Positions 22,431-32,763 of a DNA stretch of 64,000 nt are shown piece by piece. Position 1 is the stretch's first letter; every line of letters begins with the position of its first letter. Under the pieces are notes generated by a model that was not told the DNA's origin, did no database searches, and worked only from the letters and a program-made list of their open reading frames with translations. The position numbers and the translations under genes were made by a program. This stretch comes from Tenodera sinensis (lineage: Eukaryota; Arthropoda; Insecta; Mantodea; Mantidae). Location of the stretch: positions 51,322,339 through 51,386,338 of the forward strand of contig CM060974.1 of the NCBI GenBank assembly GCA_030765045.1, in the 5' to 3' direction.

Positions 22431-23388
22431 ACACAAATATAATTTAAGTGTATAATGGTTTATTATGTGGTTTTTGACTTGTATTCATTGCTATGAGGAG
22501 AGAAAAACAGGATACAAATTTTGAGCTAATGATTATGATCATGTTTATGGCAATACTTTATTCAGTTCTTTGCCTTCTTTGTCTTATAAGCTTATGTATA
22601 GGCAGGTTGTTGAGTCGGTTCTTAAACTCTGATGTTACTAATGGTACCATTTTTCTTAAATGGGTTATTATTCATTGTTGTTTGGTTCAACATTTCTTCG
22701 AGCTTAGCATTGGCTATATTCATCTTAATTCATGGGCATTGTTTTTCTGGTTATGGTTTTCCTCACTTCACTAATTGTCACTTCTTTGTCTCTTATTTCT
22801 ATAAGAGAAAACTTCTATACTTACAATTATTCTGTAATTGTATTATTTTTCTTCTCAATTTACCCTCGACATCTTTGTGTCGAAATATTATATCTTTGTC
22901 ATCATAATTGATTCCTTTTTATTTTTGTTCCTGACATCCTTATGTCAAAAACATATTATATTCCGTCGCTATGATTCATTTCTTTAATGACAATCAGTGT
23001 CCTCGTCTGTCTCTGTTGACAATGCTCTTTGTGGTCGATATAGCCAATGACTATGTTGATTTTCTTCCTTGTTGTAATTCCTAATCTGAACATAATTTTC
23101 TATAAGTAACCCATTAAAAATTGTTATCTTCCTTCATCTCTGCTACTCCTGTCTTACACATTCATTGGCAAAGACTATTTGGTCCTTTCTTTGTATGGCT
23201 TCAATTTATTTTTATGGTATCTTCCTACCAACTTGCCATTTGTATTCTGTAGCTCATACGTGTGGTCACCCAGCTGTTTTGTTATGACCAGTGGTTCCAT
23301 CTTTCTCCACGTGTAGCCATCACGGTGTCGATGTCAATTGTAAGTTGCTGAGATTTTGTTGTTTGTCATCCACTCGGTTGGGACGAAC

Positions 23389-24544
23389 TTAGTTGTAATT
23401 TCCCTGAGTGTTGGTGGTGGTGGTTGTTTCTGTATTTTGTGCAGCATCTGCCCTATTTGGCACATTTTCATCTACTTCCTGCTGTCTTATGTTGTTAGTG
23501 CACCATTGGTCTCTGCCCCTTTGGCGTGAACCTCTGTCATATGACGGTCTGTGGTTGTTCAAGTGTTCCCTACTGAATCGCATGTGATTCACTTGATGGG
23601 TATGGTCTCCTGGTCTTCCACGATCATATGTATACGTTCTGTATCTCGATTCACCATTCGGTATTGTGTCGTGGTACCGCTGTCTTGTATTCTCCATCCT
23701 CTCGCCATGATTATGTGGTTGTGGGAAATGGTGTGCCCCTCTCCCCCTTTCATGGGTGCTCCTAGTATTTGTATGTTCTCCCTCACTCTGGTTGTTCGTA
23801 GCCGTGTTCCGGTTTAGGATGGGTGAGCTTGGGTGACCGTTCCTATGTCTATGCTCATTAGGCCGACCATTTTGTGTTTCGAAGGCTGTCAGCAATTCTA
23901 TCATATCTGCAAACAATCGCAACAATTAACCCTGTTCTCACTGTGTCTGGGAAATGTCTTGTTATGCTGGTAATTAGTTCTGCCTCCGACAAGTTGGGGT
24001 CTAATAGCTTTCCTTTGTTGGCTACTTTCATAAAATAATCGACTAACGACAACCCTTTGGTTGGATCGTATCTACCTGTCGTTAGCTCTACCCTAGTTTG
24101 GTTTTGTTTAGCTGGGCCCCAATACCTTGATAGGAATAAATTTCTGAATGAGCTATACGACTCATGACCAGCTAGGGTTAACCTGAGCCATTCTAATGCC
24201 TTGTTTTTTAAGCTTTTCTTAACTATCATCATCCTAAGCTCATTTGGTATCCTTTTCACTTTAAAATATTCTTCCATCTCTTTAACAAAGAGTTTTGGAT
24301 CGTCTCCCTTCTCCTCGTCAAATGTAGGTGGTGTGATTTCATGTAATATGCTGTTGGTGTAACATGTGTTATGTGTTGAGTCATTGTTTGGTTGTGAACC
24401 TCTTTCTCTGTATGGTGAGTCAACATTTTGTACATTATTCAAATAACTCTCATCTTGTACATTACTTACATCTAAATCATCTTGTCTTTGTAATGCCTTC
24501 ACAACATCATTTACATTAGCCAAACTTTCTTTCCCTTTTTTCAT
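23389..24544 (-). pseudogene. Gag of element A, frameshifted
   Basis: The first part (24544 to stop at 23858) carries the Ty3-type capsid region: ITPPTFDEEKGDDPKLFV, ALEWLRLTLAG, FRNLFLSRYWGP and ITRHFPD. The second part (from about 23925 to 23389) is basic, Arg/His/Asn-rich and has no CCHC zinc knuckle. Compared with the intact copy in element B, an 8-bp deletion near 23910 shifts the frame after GLIVA. Only the first 220 or so residues could be made normally. Confidence 0.9.
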
Positions 24545-24556
24545 TTCTTCACAAAT

Positions 24557-25456
24557 TTATTTTAAATCATTCTTTATTTCTAAGTGGCTTTGTTTCATAT
24601 CATTTATAGCATCCTGTTGTGAATGCATCACATCATTCATTGTCTTAAATTTAGGAATTACAATTTGTTCTACAGTTTCATTAATAATGTCTTTCTTTAC
24701 TACCTCAATCTCTTTCCTTAATTCCTCAGTTATTTCTGCTTTTACATTTGTAATCTTACAGTCTACACTTGCATTACATTCTGTTATTTCCTCTCTACAC
24801 CTAACAATTTCTCCTTCTAACACAATCTTATTCTCTCTCATCTCTGATTCTATCTTTCCCATCCTATCTCCTACGATTTCTATCCTAGCTTCTAAGGTTT
24901 CCTTTGTTTCATTTAAGTTTTTATGTACTAATTTTAAATTAGTTTCCATTACTTTCATATTTTCTTTACACTCCTGTCTTCCTAATTCTATTTTCAGTTC
25001 TAAGTTCTGTCTACCTAATTCCATTTTCTGTTCTAAGTTCTGTCTACCTAATTCCATTTTTTGTTCTAAGTTCTGTCTCACTTCCTCCATTTTCTGACCT
25101 ATTTCTTTTTTATTATTTTCCAAGTCCTCTCTCACTCCCTCTATTTTCTGACCTAAACTTTGTTCTATGTCCTGTCTCAATTCTATGTTATTTTGTTCCA
25201 TTTTCTGACCTAATTCTACCTTGTTTTGTTCCATTTTTTGGCCTAAACTTTGTTCTAGTCTTTCAAACATGATCATCATTAACCTTTGGTCTTTGCTTAT
25301 TTCCACCTGTTCCTCACTTTCTAATTCTACCTGATAACTAGGCCTATCTGCCCCTTCCCCCACTCCTGTTTCTATCTCTTTTCGCGACATTTTAATTTCT
25401 TTATCCAATTCACTTAAGGTTAAAAGTCCCACTACTTTGCCGCTTCTCAGTAACAT
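24557..25456 (-). CDS. Coiled-coil ORF1 of LTR element A
   Basis: 299 residues starting MLLRSGKVVG, with a long Glu/Lys/Gln coiled coil in the middle containing 11-residue repeats such as QNLEQKMELGR (three in a row), and a C-terminal segment ending NDLK. It is in the same frame as gag, separated by one TAA (24557-24559) and four sense codons before the gag ATG at 24544. The coiled coil suggests self-association, as expected for a Gag N-terminal part. No catalytic motif. Confidence 0.85.
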   Translation of the reverse strand: MLLRSGKVVGLLTLSELDKEIKMSRKEIETGVGEGADRPSYQVELESEEQVEISKDQRLMMIMFERLEQSLGQKMEQNKVELGQKMEQNNIELRQDIEQSLGQKIEGVREDLENNKKEIGQKMEEVRQNLEQKMELGRQNLEQKMELGRQNLELKIELGRQECKENMKVMETNLKLVHKNLNETKETLEARIEIVGDRMGKIESEMRENKIVLEGEIVRCREEITECNASVDCKITNVKAEITEELRKEIEVVKKDIINETVEQIVIPKFKTMNDVMHSQQDAINDMKQSHLEIKNDLK

Positions 25457-25737
25457 AAAAAATGGAAATAAAATGTATGTAAAAACAAAAAATTTTGATC
25501 CTACTTCCTTTTCCGTTGGTTCCTCGTCCAGTTATTTACGTCTCCTGGGTAGTTGGCTTCGCTAGATGATCTCCGGTGTTTTTCCCACGTTGATTCTCCG
25601 TGTATAGATGATATCAAACGATGGTCTAATGGCGTCTTTTTCCTGCGCGATGGGATGGCGTCATTTGATGTTAACACTTCGTACTCGTAATTTTGCATTC
25701 CATTCTAAGTTGGCGCTCCACGTTGGGTAAGCCATTT

Positions 25738-26268
25738 TGGTGCTGTTTTTATTAATATTTCTTTACATAGCATACCGGAGATAATGTTCTTAGTGAAGGA
25801 TGAAATACTTTGATATCAGACGCGATTATCTGCAGGGTCGAGGTTACAGAATGGAATGCATAAATCAACGTTCCTTTATCACAACATATTTATTCGTTAA
25901 TTTACACTTTCAGCACCATATTAATTAATCAACAACTTTCACAGTTTGGTAGAATCTACACTGTATAAAAGTTTGGGTGAAAGATGTTCACGCGCTACCA
26001 AAAAAAAAAAAAAACACATCCTTTCATCTTGAGCATACAGACGCTAATGAAAACAGTCCCTGGCGTCTCTCTTACGCAACACCGCCATTCTTTTGTATTC
26101 ATCCGCGCAATAGTTTTCATTGGTTGAACACAAAGTGACAAGAAAACATTGGCTATCTTGAATATTGAAAAATAAGTCCCTGATACACCCAAACAAGAAC
26201 TAGAAATTTACACACTCTTACAAAAATATTTACATGAACGACCTTCTATTGGTCAATATTCTGTCTCA
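25738..26268 (-). repeat. 5' LTR of element A
   Basis: Paired with 21347-21876. On the minus strand it begins TGAGACAGAATATTG and ends AACAGCACCA, directly followed by the putative primer-binding region and by GCGCCAAC. Confidence 0.9.
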
Positions 26269-26321
26269 AACTGAAGCAATCAACTTTCATTGTGGATTTG
26301 GAGGCCAATTAAAGTTAAATT

Positions 26322-26540
26322 ATTTTGTTCATTAACAATGCCTTCAATTGCCAGGACATCAGAGTTGCCGGTGTGCTGGAATTTCATCCTACAGGTATTC
26401 TTTTACATGCCAGTAAATCTACTGACATGGAGCTGTTTTCTTTAAGCACACTTAAAAACCATCGGCCTGGGCTGGATTTCAACCCACGACCTTGTGATCA
26501 GTAGGCCAGTGTCTAACCAACTGAGCCACCCAGACAGACA
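26322..26540 (-). mobile_element. tRNA-derived SINE family A, diverged copy
   Basis: Same block order as 38328-38563 in reverse, with many substitutions (for example CAACCCACGACC at the B-box). It lies just outside the right end of LTR element A and next to the short foldback relative. Confidence 0.8.
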
Positions 26541-26551
26541 GGATATTCAAA

Positions 26552-26690
26552 TAAGGAAAAATTGAAGCTATTAACAGTGAAGCAGCAAGATTCTAAAGTA
26601 AGAACAAATTAGGAACTAAAAACTTCACTTATCTTAGTATGATTTGCTGACCCTGGGTTTCAAGCTGGACACAGCTTGTTCTTACTTTAG
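26552..26690. mobile_element. Short relative of the foldback element
   Basis: 139 bp with the same left head (ATTGAAGCTATTAACAGTGA) and the same terminal pair CTAAAGTAAGAACA/TGTTCTTACTTTAG as the element at 10596-11347, but most of the arms are missing. GATATTCAAA (10-11 bp) flanks it at 26542-26551 and 26691-26700, a clear target duplication. The asymmetric head lies inside the duplication in both copies. Confidence 0.85.
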
Positions 26691-26749
26691 GATATTCAAA
26701 ATTGATTAAACAATGTTTTGGTTGACCAAAACTGGTGAGCAACTGAGAA

Positions 26750-27250
26750 TTACTAATAACAGCTTCTTGGGTGATCGGCCATGTCAAATCTATAAAATTT
26801 GAACTTTCGGTCGTTTTACAACTCATGCTCATCAGGAGCTAATGCTATGGTAGAAAGCAGGTTAATATATATACCAAAAGAAGATGGGTGGAACTAAGTA
26901 CGTATTGGCCAATGATCCAATACATATACCAAAAGAAGGTGGGCCAAACTAAGTACGTCATGACCTATGAGCTAATACATATATCAAAAGAAGATGGGCC
27001 AAACTAAGTACATCATAGCCAATGAGTCAATACCTATACCTAAAGAAGATGGGCTGAACTAAGTAGGTCATGGCTAGGCTTAGTAGGTGAGCTACAAAAA
27101 GAAAAGTTCTACACATTTTGTCTGTAAAGCAGATGGGCAGAACCGGTTCCCTACACTGTGCCATCACATTCACTACAAATGCACACAACCCGAATCCTCT
27201 TTAATGTTGCTGAACTAGTAAGCCTAGTCATGGTTAATGAGCTAATATGT
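26750..27250. repeat. Dispersed repeat with ~55-bp tandem units
   Basis: 26750-26850 holds a stem-loop module (minus strand CTGATGAGCATGAG...CCGAAAG...ATTTGACATGGC) also present in plus orientation at 39246-39340. From 26870 to ~27080, four tandem units of about 55 bp share AAAAGAAGATGGGC and AACTAAGTACGTCATG. LTR element B interrupts a further unit: the sequence resumes at 32386 with AAAAAAGATGAGCCGAACTA. Confidence 0.75.
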
Positions 27251-27254
27251 ACAC

Positions 27255-27810
27255 TGTTACGGGTTTTATTAATAAGTCTTTACCTAGCAGCGGGAATATA
27301 GCAGCAGGAGTAATGTTTTTACTGAAAGATGGAAAGTTTGATTGGTATCTGACGCTACTCTTATCTTCAGGGTCGAGGTCACAGAATGGAATGCATAAAT
27401 CAACGTTCCTTTTATCACAACATATTTATTCGTAAATTTACACTTTTATCACTATGTTAATTAGTTAACAACTTTCAAAATTCGATAGAATCTACACTGG
27501 TTAAAAGTTTGGGTGTAATTTACATGTTCACACGCTATCAGCAAATATACATCCTTTCACCTTGAGCATACAGACGCTAATGAAAAAAAAGAGTCCCAGG
27601 CGTCTCTATGACGCAACACCGCCATTCTTATGTATTCATCCGCGCAACAGTTCTCATTGGTTGAACTCAAAGTGACGAGAAAACGTTGTCTATCTTGAAT
27701 ATTGAAAAAAATAAGTCCCTGATACACCCAAATTAAAAGAATTAGAAATTTACACACTCTTACAAAAATATTTACATGAACAATTTTCTATTGATCAATA
27801 TTCTGTCTCA
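27255..27810 (-). repeat. 3' LTR of element B
   Basis: Nearly identical to 31825-32381 (four substitutions and one A-run difference seen by eye). Its outer ~150 bp differ strongly from the LTRs of element A. Confidence 0.9.
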
Positions 27811-27994
27811 TATGCCCCTTGTTTTGTTTTTCAAGTTGTCACCTTATTTACAATCTTGAAACACAATACAATACTTCTCCCTACTCCTATGATTCAATCA
27901 CTTTGTACAATTTTTTTTTTTTCAGTCTTCTTCACTGTTTGTCCTTGTCCTTCGTTTTGACATGATACAGCATGTCTTTATAAATTTCACATAT

Positions 27995-28475
27995 TCGATT
28001 ACTACACAATGCATTCAGTTATTATACAATACATATTCAGTTATTGTACAACACATTTAGTTATTACACAATATGTCCAATTATTATACAATATATATTC
28101 AGTCATTGTACAATGTACCCAGTTATCATATCACATATGTTGTTATTATACAATACACCTTCAGTCATTATACGATACATATTCAGTTATTGTACAACAC
28201 ATTTGATTACTACACAACATGTCCAATTATTACACAATACATATTCAGTTATTGTACAATATATCCTGCTATCATACCACATATGTTCTGTTATTATGCA
28301 ATACATATTCAGTTATTACACAATACACATTCAGTTTTGGCATAACGCATTTAGTTATTACTCAACATATTCAGTTATTACACAATATATCCAGTTATCA
28401 TACAATACATATTCAGTTATTGTACAACACATACTCAGTTCTTATACAACACATACTCAGTTATTGTACATTTGA
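27995..28475. repeat. Minisatellite inside element B, ~20-bp period
   Basis: About 23 imperfect CAGTTATTRYACAAYACATA units, longer than the array in element A, at the matching internal position. This length change is one of the few internal differences between the two elements. Confidence 0.9.
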
Positions 28476-29428
28476 CATTGACACAAATATAATTTAAGTG
28501 TTTCATGTGGTTTTTGACTTGTATTCATTGCTATGAGGAGAGAAAAACAGGATACAAATTTTGAGCTAATGATTATGATCATGTTTATGGCAATACTTTA
28601 TTCAGTTCTTTGCCTTCTTTGTCTTATAAGCTTATGTATAGGCAGGTTATTGAGTCGGTTCTTAAACTCTGATGTTACTAATGGTACTAATTTTCTTGAT
28701 TGGGTTATTATTCATCATTGTTTGGTTCAACATTTCTTCGAGCTTAGCATTGGCTATATTCATCTTAATTCATGGGCATTGTTTTTCTGGTTATGGTTTT
28801 CCTCATTTCACTAATTGTCATTTCTTTGTCTCTTATTTCTATAAGAGAAAACTTCTATACTTACAATTATTCTGTAATTGTATTATTTTTCTTCTCAATT
28901 TACCCTCGACATCTTTGTGTCGAAATATTATATCTTTGTCATCATAATTGATTCCTTTTTATTTTTGTTCCTGACATCCTTATGTCAAAAACATATTATC
29001 TTTCGTCGCTATGATTCATTTCTTTAATGACAATCAGTGTCCTCGTCTGTTTTTGTTGACAATGCTCTTTGTGGTCGATATAGCCAATGACTATGTTGAT
29101 TTTCTTCCTTGTTGTAATTCCTAATCTGAACATAATTTTCTATAAGTAACCCATTAAAAATTGTTACCTTCTTTCATCTCTACTATTCCTGCCTTACACA
29201 TTCGTTGGCAAAGACTATTTGGTCCTTTCTTTGTATGGCTTTAATTTGTTTTTATGGTATCTTCCTACCAACTTGTCATTTGTATTCTGTAGCTCATATG
29301 TGTGGTCACCCAGCTGTTTTGTTATGACCAGTGATTCCATCTTTCTCTCTGTGTAGCCATCATGGTGTCGATGTCAATTGTAAGTTGCTGAGATTTTGTT
29401 GTTTGTCATCCACTCGGTTGGGACGAAC

Positions 29429-30598
29429 TTAGTTGTTGTAATTTCCCTTAGTGTTGGTGGTGGTGGTTGTCGTTTCTGTATACTGTGCAGCATCTGCCCT
29501 ATTTGGCACATTTTGATCTACTTCCTGCTGTCTTATGTTGTCAGTGTACCATTGGTCTCTGCCCCTTTGGCGTGAACCTCTGTCATATGACGGTCTGTGG
29601 TTGTTCAAGTGTTCCCTACTGAATTGTATGTGATTCACTTGATGGGTATGGTCTCCTGGTCTTCCACGATCATATGTATACGTTCTGTATCTCGATTCAC
29701 CCCTCGGTATCGTGTCGTGGTACCGCTGTCTTGTGTTCTCCATCCTCTCGCCATGATTATGTGGTTGTGGGAAATGGTGTGCCCCTCTCCCCCTTTCATG
29801 GGTACTCCTAGTATTTCTATGTTCTCCCTCACTCTGGTTGTTCGTAATCGTGTTCCGGTTTAGGATGGGTGAGTTTGGGTGACCGTTCCTATGTCTATGC
29901 TCATTAGGCCGACCATTTTGTGTTTCGAAGGCTGTTAGCAATTCTATCATATCTGCAAAATCTACTGGCCTCGCAACAATTAACCCTGTTCTCACTATGT
30001 CTGGGAAATGTCTTGTTATGCTGGCAATTAGTTCTGCCTCCGACAAGTTTGGGTCTAATAGCTTTCCTTTGTTGGCTACTTTCATAAAATAATCGACTAA
30101 CGACAACCCTTTGGTTGGATCGTATCTACCTGTCGCTAGCTCTACCCTAGTTTGGTTTTGTTTAGCTGGGCCCCAATACCTTGATAGGAATAAATTTCTG
30201 AATGAGCTATACGACTCATGACCAGCTAGTGTTAACCTGAGCCATTCTAATGCCTTGTTTTTTAAGCTTTTCTTAACTATCATCATTCTAAGCTCGTTTG
30301 GTATCCTTTTCACTTTAAAATATTCTTCCATCTCTTTAACAAAGAGTTTTGGATCGTCTCCCTTCTCCTCGTCAAATGTAGGTGGTGTGATTTCATGTAA
30401 TATGCTGTTGGTGTAACATGTGTTATGTGTTGTGTCATTGTTTGGTTGTGAACCTCTTTCTCTGTATGGTGAATCAACATTTTGTACATTATTCAAATAA
30501 CTCTCATCTTGTACATTACTTACATCTAAATCATCTTGTCTTTGTAATGCCTTCACAACATCAGTTACATTAGCCAAACTTTTTTTCCCTTTTTTCAT
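29429..30598 (-). CDS. Gag of LTR element B, intact (389 aa)
   Basis: Ty3-type capsid domain at about residues 60-215 (PTFDEEKGDDPKLFVKEMEE, ALEWLRLTLAG, SFRNLFLSRYWGPAKQ, ITRHFPDIV, DMIELLTAFETQ). The C-terminal 150 residues are basic, His/Arg/Gly-rich (THERGRGAHH, YDRGRPGDHTH, RGSRQRGRDQ) and replace the usual CCHC nucleocapsid, so RNA binding probably relies on RG-rich segments. The frame is continuous with the upstream coiled-coil ORF except for one TAA codon. It is the only unbroken LTR-element gag in the window; particle formation is inference from family. Confidence 0.92.
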   Translation of the reverse strand: MKKGKKSLANVTDVVKALQRQDDLDVSNVQDESYLNNVQNVDSPYRERGSQPNNDTTHNTCYTNSILHEITPPTFDEEKGDDPKLFVKEMEEYFKVKRIPNELRMMIVKKSLKNKALEWLRLTLAGHESYSSFRNLFLSRYWGPAKQNQTRVELATGRYDPTKGLSLVDYFMKVANKGKLLDPNLSEAELIASITRHFPDIVRTGLIVARPVDFADMIELLTAFETQNGRPNEHRHRNGHPNSPILNRNTITNNQSEGEHRNTRSTHERGRGAHHFPQPHNHGERMENTRQRYHDTIPRGESRYRTYTYDRGRPGDHTHQVNHIQFSREHLNNHRPSYDRGSRQRGRDQWYTDNIRQQEVDQNVPNRADAAQYTETTTTTTNTKGNYNN

Positions 30599-30610
30599 TT
30601 CTTCACAAAT

Positions 30611-31543
30611 TTATTTTAAATCATTCCTTATTTCTAAGTGGCTTTGTTTCATATCATTTATAGCATCCTGTTGTGAAAGCATCACATCATTCATTGTCTT
30701 AATTTTAGGAATTACAATTTGTTCTACAGTTTCATTAATAATGTCTTTCTTTACTACCTCAATCTCTTTCCTTAATTCCTCAGTTATTTCTGCTTTTACA
30801 TTTGTTATCTTACAGTCTACACTTGTATTACATTCTGTTATTTCATCCCTACATCTAGCAATTTCTCCTTCTAACACAATTTTATTCTCTCTCATCTCTG
30901 ATTCTATCTTTCCCATCCTATGTCCTACAATTTCTATCCTGGCTTCTAAGGCTTCCTTTGTTTCATTTAAGTTTTTATGTACTAATTTTAAATTAGTTTC
31001 CATTACTTTCATATTTTCTTTACACTCCTGTCTTCCTAATTCTATTTTCTGTTCTAGGTTCTGTCTACCTAATTCCATTTGCTGTTCTAAGTTCTGTCTA
31101 CCTAATTCCATTTTCTGTTCTAAGTCTTTTCTCACTTCCTCCATTTTCTGACCTATCTCTTTTTTATTATTTTCCAAGTCCTCTCTCACTCCCTCTATTT
31201 TTTCACCTAAACTTTGTTCTATATCCTGTTTTAATTCTGCCTTATTCTGTTCCATGTCCTGTTTTAATTCTGCATTATTTTGTTCCATTTTCTGACCTAT
31301 TTCTACCTTATTTTGTTCCAGTTTATGACCTAAACTTTGTTCTAGTCTTTCAAACATCATCATCATTAACCCTTGGTCTTTGCTTATTTCCACCTGTTCC
31401 TCACCTTCTAATTCTATCTGATAACTAGGCCTATCTGCCCCTTCCCCCACTCCTGTTTCTATTTCTTTTCGCGACATTTTAATTTCTTTATCCAATTCAC
31501 TTAATGTTGAAAGTCCCAATATTTTGCCACTTCTGAGTAGCAT
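30611..31543 (-). CDS. Coiled-coil ORF1 of LTR element B
   Basis: 310 residues from MLLRSGKILG (an upstream in-frame Met at 31576 adds 11 residues; the inner Met is chosen because element A starts there). Long Glu/Lys-rich coiled coil with 11-residue repeats (QNLEQKMELGR type); one repeat longer than in element A. Ends in NDLK then TAA, with gag resuming in the same frame 13 bases later. Confidence 0.85.
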   Translation of the reverse strand: MLLRSGKILGLSTLSELDKEIKMSRKEIETGVGEGADRPSYQIELEGEEQVEISKDQGLMMMMFERLEQSLGHKLEQNKVEIGQKMEQNNAELKQDMEQNKAELKQDIEQSLGEKIEGVREDLENNKKEIGQKMEEVRKDLEQKMELGRQNLEQQMELGRQNLEQKIELGRQECKENMKVMETNLKLVHKNLNETKEALEARIEIVGHRMGKIESEMRENKIVLEGEIARCRDEITECNTSVDCKITNVKAEITEELRKEIEVVKKDIINETVEQIVIPKIKTMNDVMLSQQDAINDMKQSHLEIRNDLK

Positions 31544-31824
31544 TAACAAATGGAAATAAAATGTACGTAAAAACAAAAATTTTGGATCCTACTTTCTTTT
31601 CCGTTGGTTCTTCGTCCAGTTATTTACGTCTCCTGGGTAGTTGGCTTCGCTAGATGATCTCCGGTGTTTTTCCCACGTTGATTCTCCATATATCGATGAT
31701 ATCACACGATGTTTAATGGCGTCTTTTTCCTGCGCGATGGAATGGCTTCATTTGATGTTAACACTTTGAACTCGTAATTTTGCATTCCATTCTAAATTCG
31801 CGCTCCACGTTGGGTAAGCCATTT

Positions 31825-32381
31825 TGTTACGAGTTTTATTAATAAGTCTTTACCTAGCAGCGGGAATATAGCAGCAGGAGTAATGTTTTTACTGAAAGAT
31901 GGAAAGTTTGATTGATATCTGACGCTACTCTTATCTTCAGGGTCGAGGTCACAGAATGGAATGCATAAATCAATGTTCCTTTTATCACAACATATTTATT
32001 CGTAAATTTACACTTTTATCACTATGTTAATTAGTTAACAACTTTCAAAATTCGATAGAATCTACACTGGTTAAAAGTTTGGGTGTAATTTACATGTTCA
32101 CACGCTATCAGCAAATATACATCCTTTCACCTTGAGCATACAGACGCTAATGAAAAAAAAAGAGTCCCAGGCGTCTCTATGACGCAACACCGCCATTCTT
32201 ATGTATTCATCCGCGCAACAGTTCTCATTGGTTGAACTCAAAGTGACGAGAAAACGTTGTCTATCTTGAATATTGAAAAAAATAAGTCCCTGATACACCC
32301 AAATTAAAAGAATTAGAAATTTACACACTCTTACAAAAATATTTACATGAACAATTTTCTATTGATCAATATTATGTCTCA
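31825..32381 (-). repeat. 5' LTR of element B
   Basis: Paired with 27255-27810. The internal side carries the same AAATGGCTTACCC primer-binding region as element A. Confidence 0.9.
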
Positions 32382-32763
32382 ACACCAAAAAAAGATGAGC
32401 CGAACTAAGTAGGTCATGGCCAATGTGTATGGAGAGCCCAGTGATTGAGCTACTTGCTTAAGGACACTCGGAGGTTGAAAGATTTTGAAAAATGAAATTT
32501 TTGTTTTTTGTTTTAAATCATTGCAGTTATTCTTCAGGTTTAAAATTATATATATATATCCTGATCATATCGTAAGCTATTCGGCCATCAGAATATGTGA
32601 TGCTTGTGTACTATGAGTGACATTCTTTTTACATAAAAAAGTGTAAAATGCAAATATCTGCATTCAATTGAAACCTGCCAGTATCCAACTGCGCCATCTC
32701 ACCAATTGCTTTATTTGGGTCCCTCCCCATGTTTTAGTAGTTTCTCTTGAATGCAGAATATAC
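32382..32763. other. Minisatellite remainder and intergenic DNA
   Basis: The first ~60 bp continue the 55-bp tandem unit interrupted by element B. The rest is AT-rich with a short TATATATA run near 32550 and no coding signal. Confidence 0.6.

Larger units (their letters stand above)
21347..26268 (-). mobile_element. Gag-only LTR retrotransposon A (4.9 kb)
   Basis: Two ~530-bp LTRs (21347-21876, 25738-26268) both run TGGTGCTG...CTGTSTCA on the plus strand (TG...CA ends), and AACT flanks the element on both sides (21343-21346, 26269-26272): a 4-bp target duplication typical of Ty3-like elements. On the minus strand a conserved AAATGGCTTACCC follows the 5' LTR (primer-binding region), and a purine-rich AAAACAAGGGGCATA precedes the 3' LTR. 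Inside are only a coiled-coil ORF, a frameshifted gag ORF and ~1.5 kb without coding. No protease, RT, RNase H or integrase: it must be moved in trans. Sits in the long intron of the zinc-finger gene, same strand. Confidence 0.93.
27255..32381 (-). mobile_element. Gag-only LTR retrotransposon B (5.1 kb)
   Basis: LTRs at 27255-27810 and 31825-32381 start TGTTACGRG and end TGTCTCA on the plus strand; ACAC at 27251-27254 and 32382-32385 is the 4-bp target duplication. Internal organisation equals element A (coiled-coil ORF, gag ORF, noncoding part with minisatellite), and internal sequence is close to identical, but gag is intact. LTRs differ by only a few substitutions, so the insertion is young. 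No pol genes. Same orientation as A, about 1 kb away. Confidence 0.93.

Noticed and set aside
22026..22447. Tyr/Ile/Ser-rich plus-strand ORFs (also 28009-28497)
   Set aside because: They translate the 20-bp minisatellite inside the LTR elements, antisense to gag; repeated peptides follow the DNA period.
22493..22774. Hydrophobic 93-aa ORF conserved in both LTR elements (28533-28814)
   Set aside because: Antisense to the element. The differences between copies include non-conservative replacements (I/N, K/D, C/H), so no sign of protein selection; T-rich DNA yields hydrophobic frames by chance.
24687..25097. Plus-strand 136-aa ORF over the coiled-coil ORF (also 30741-31151)
   Set aside because: Mirror frame of the Glu/Lys-rich minus-strand coding sequence; no independent signal.
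26782..26836. Active hammerhead ribozyme
   Set aside because: CTGATGA and CGAAAG boxes are present, but the UH cleavage site after stem III and a proper stem I are not found, and stem III is imperfect. Kept only as a motif family.
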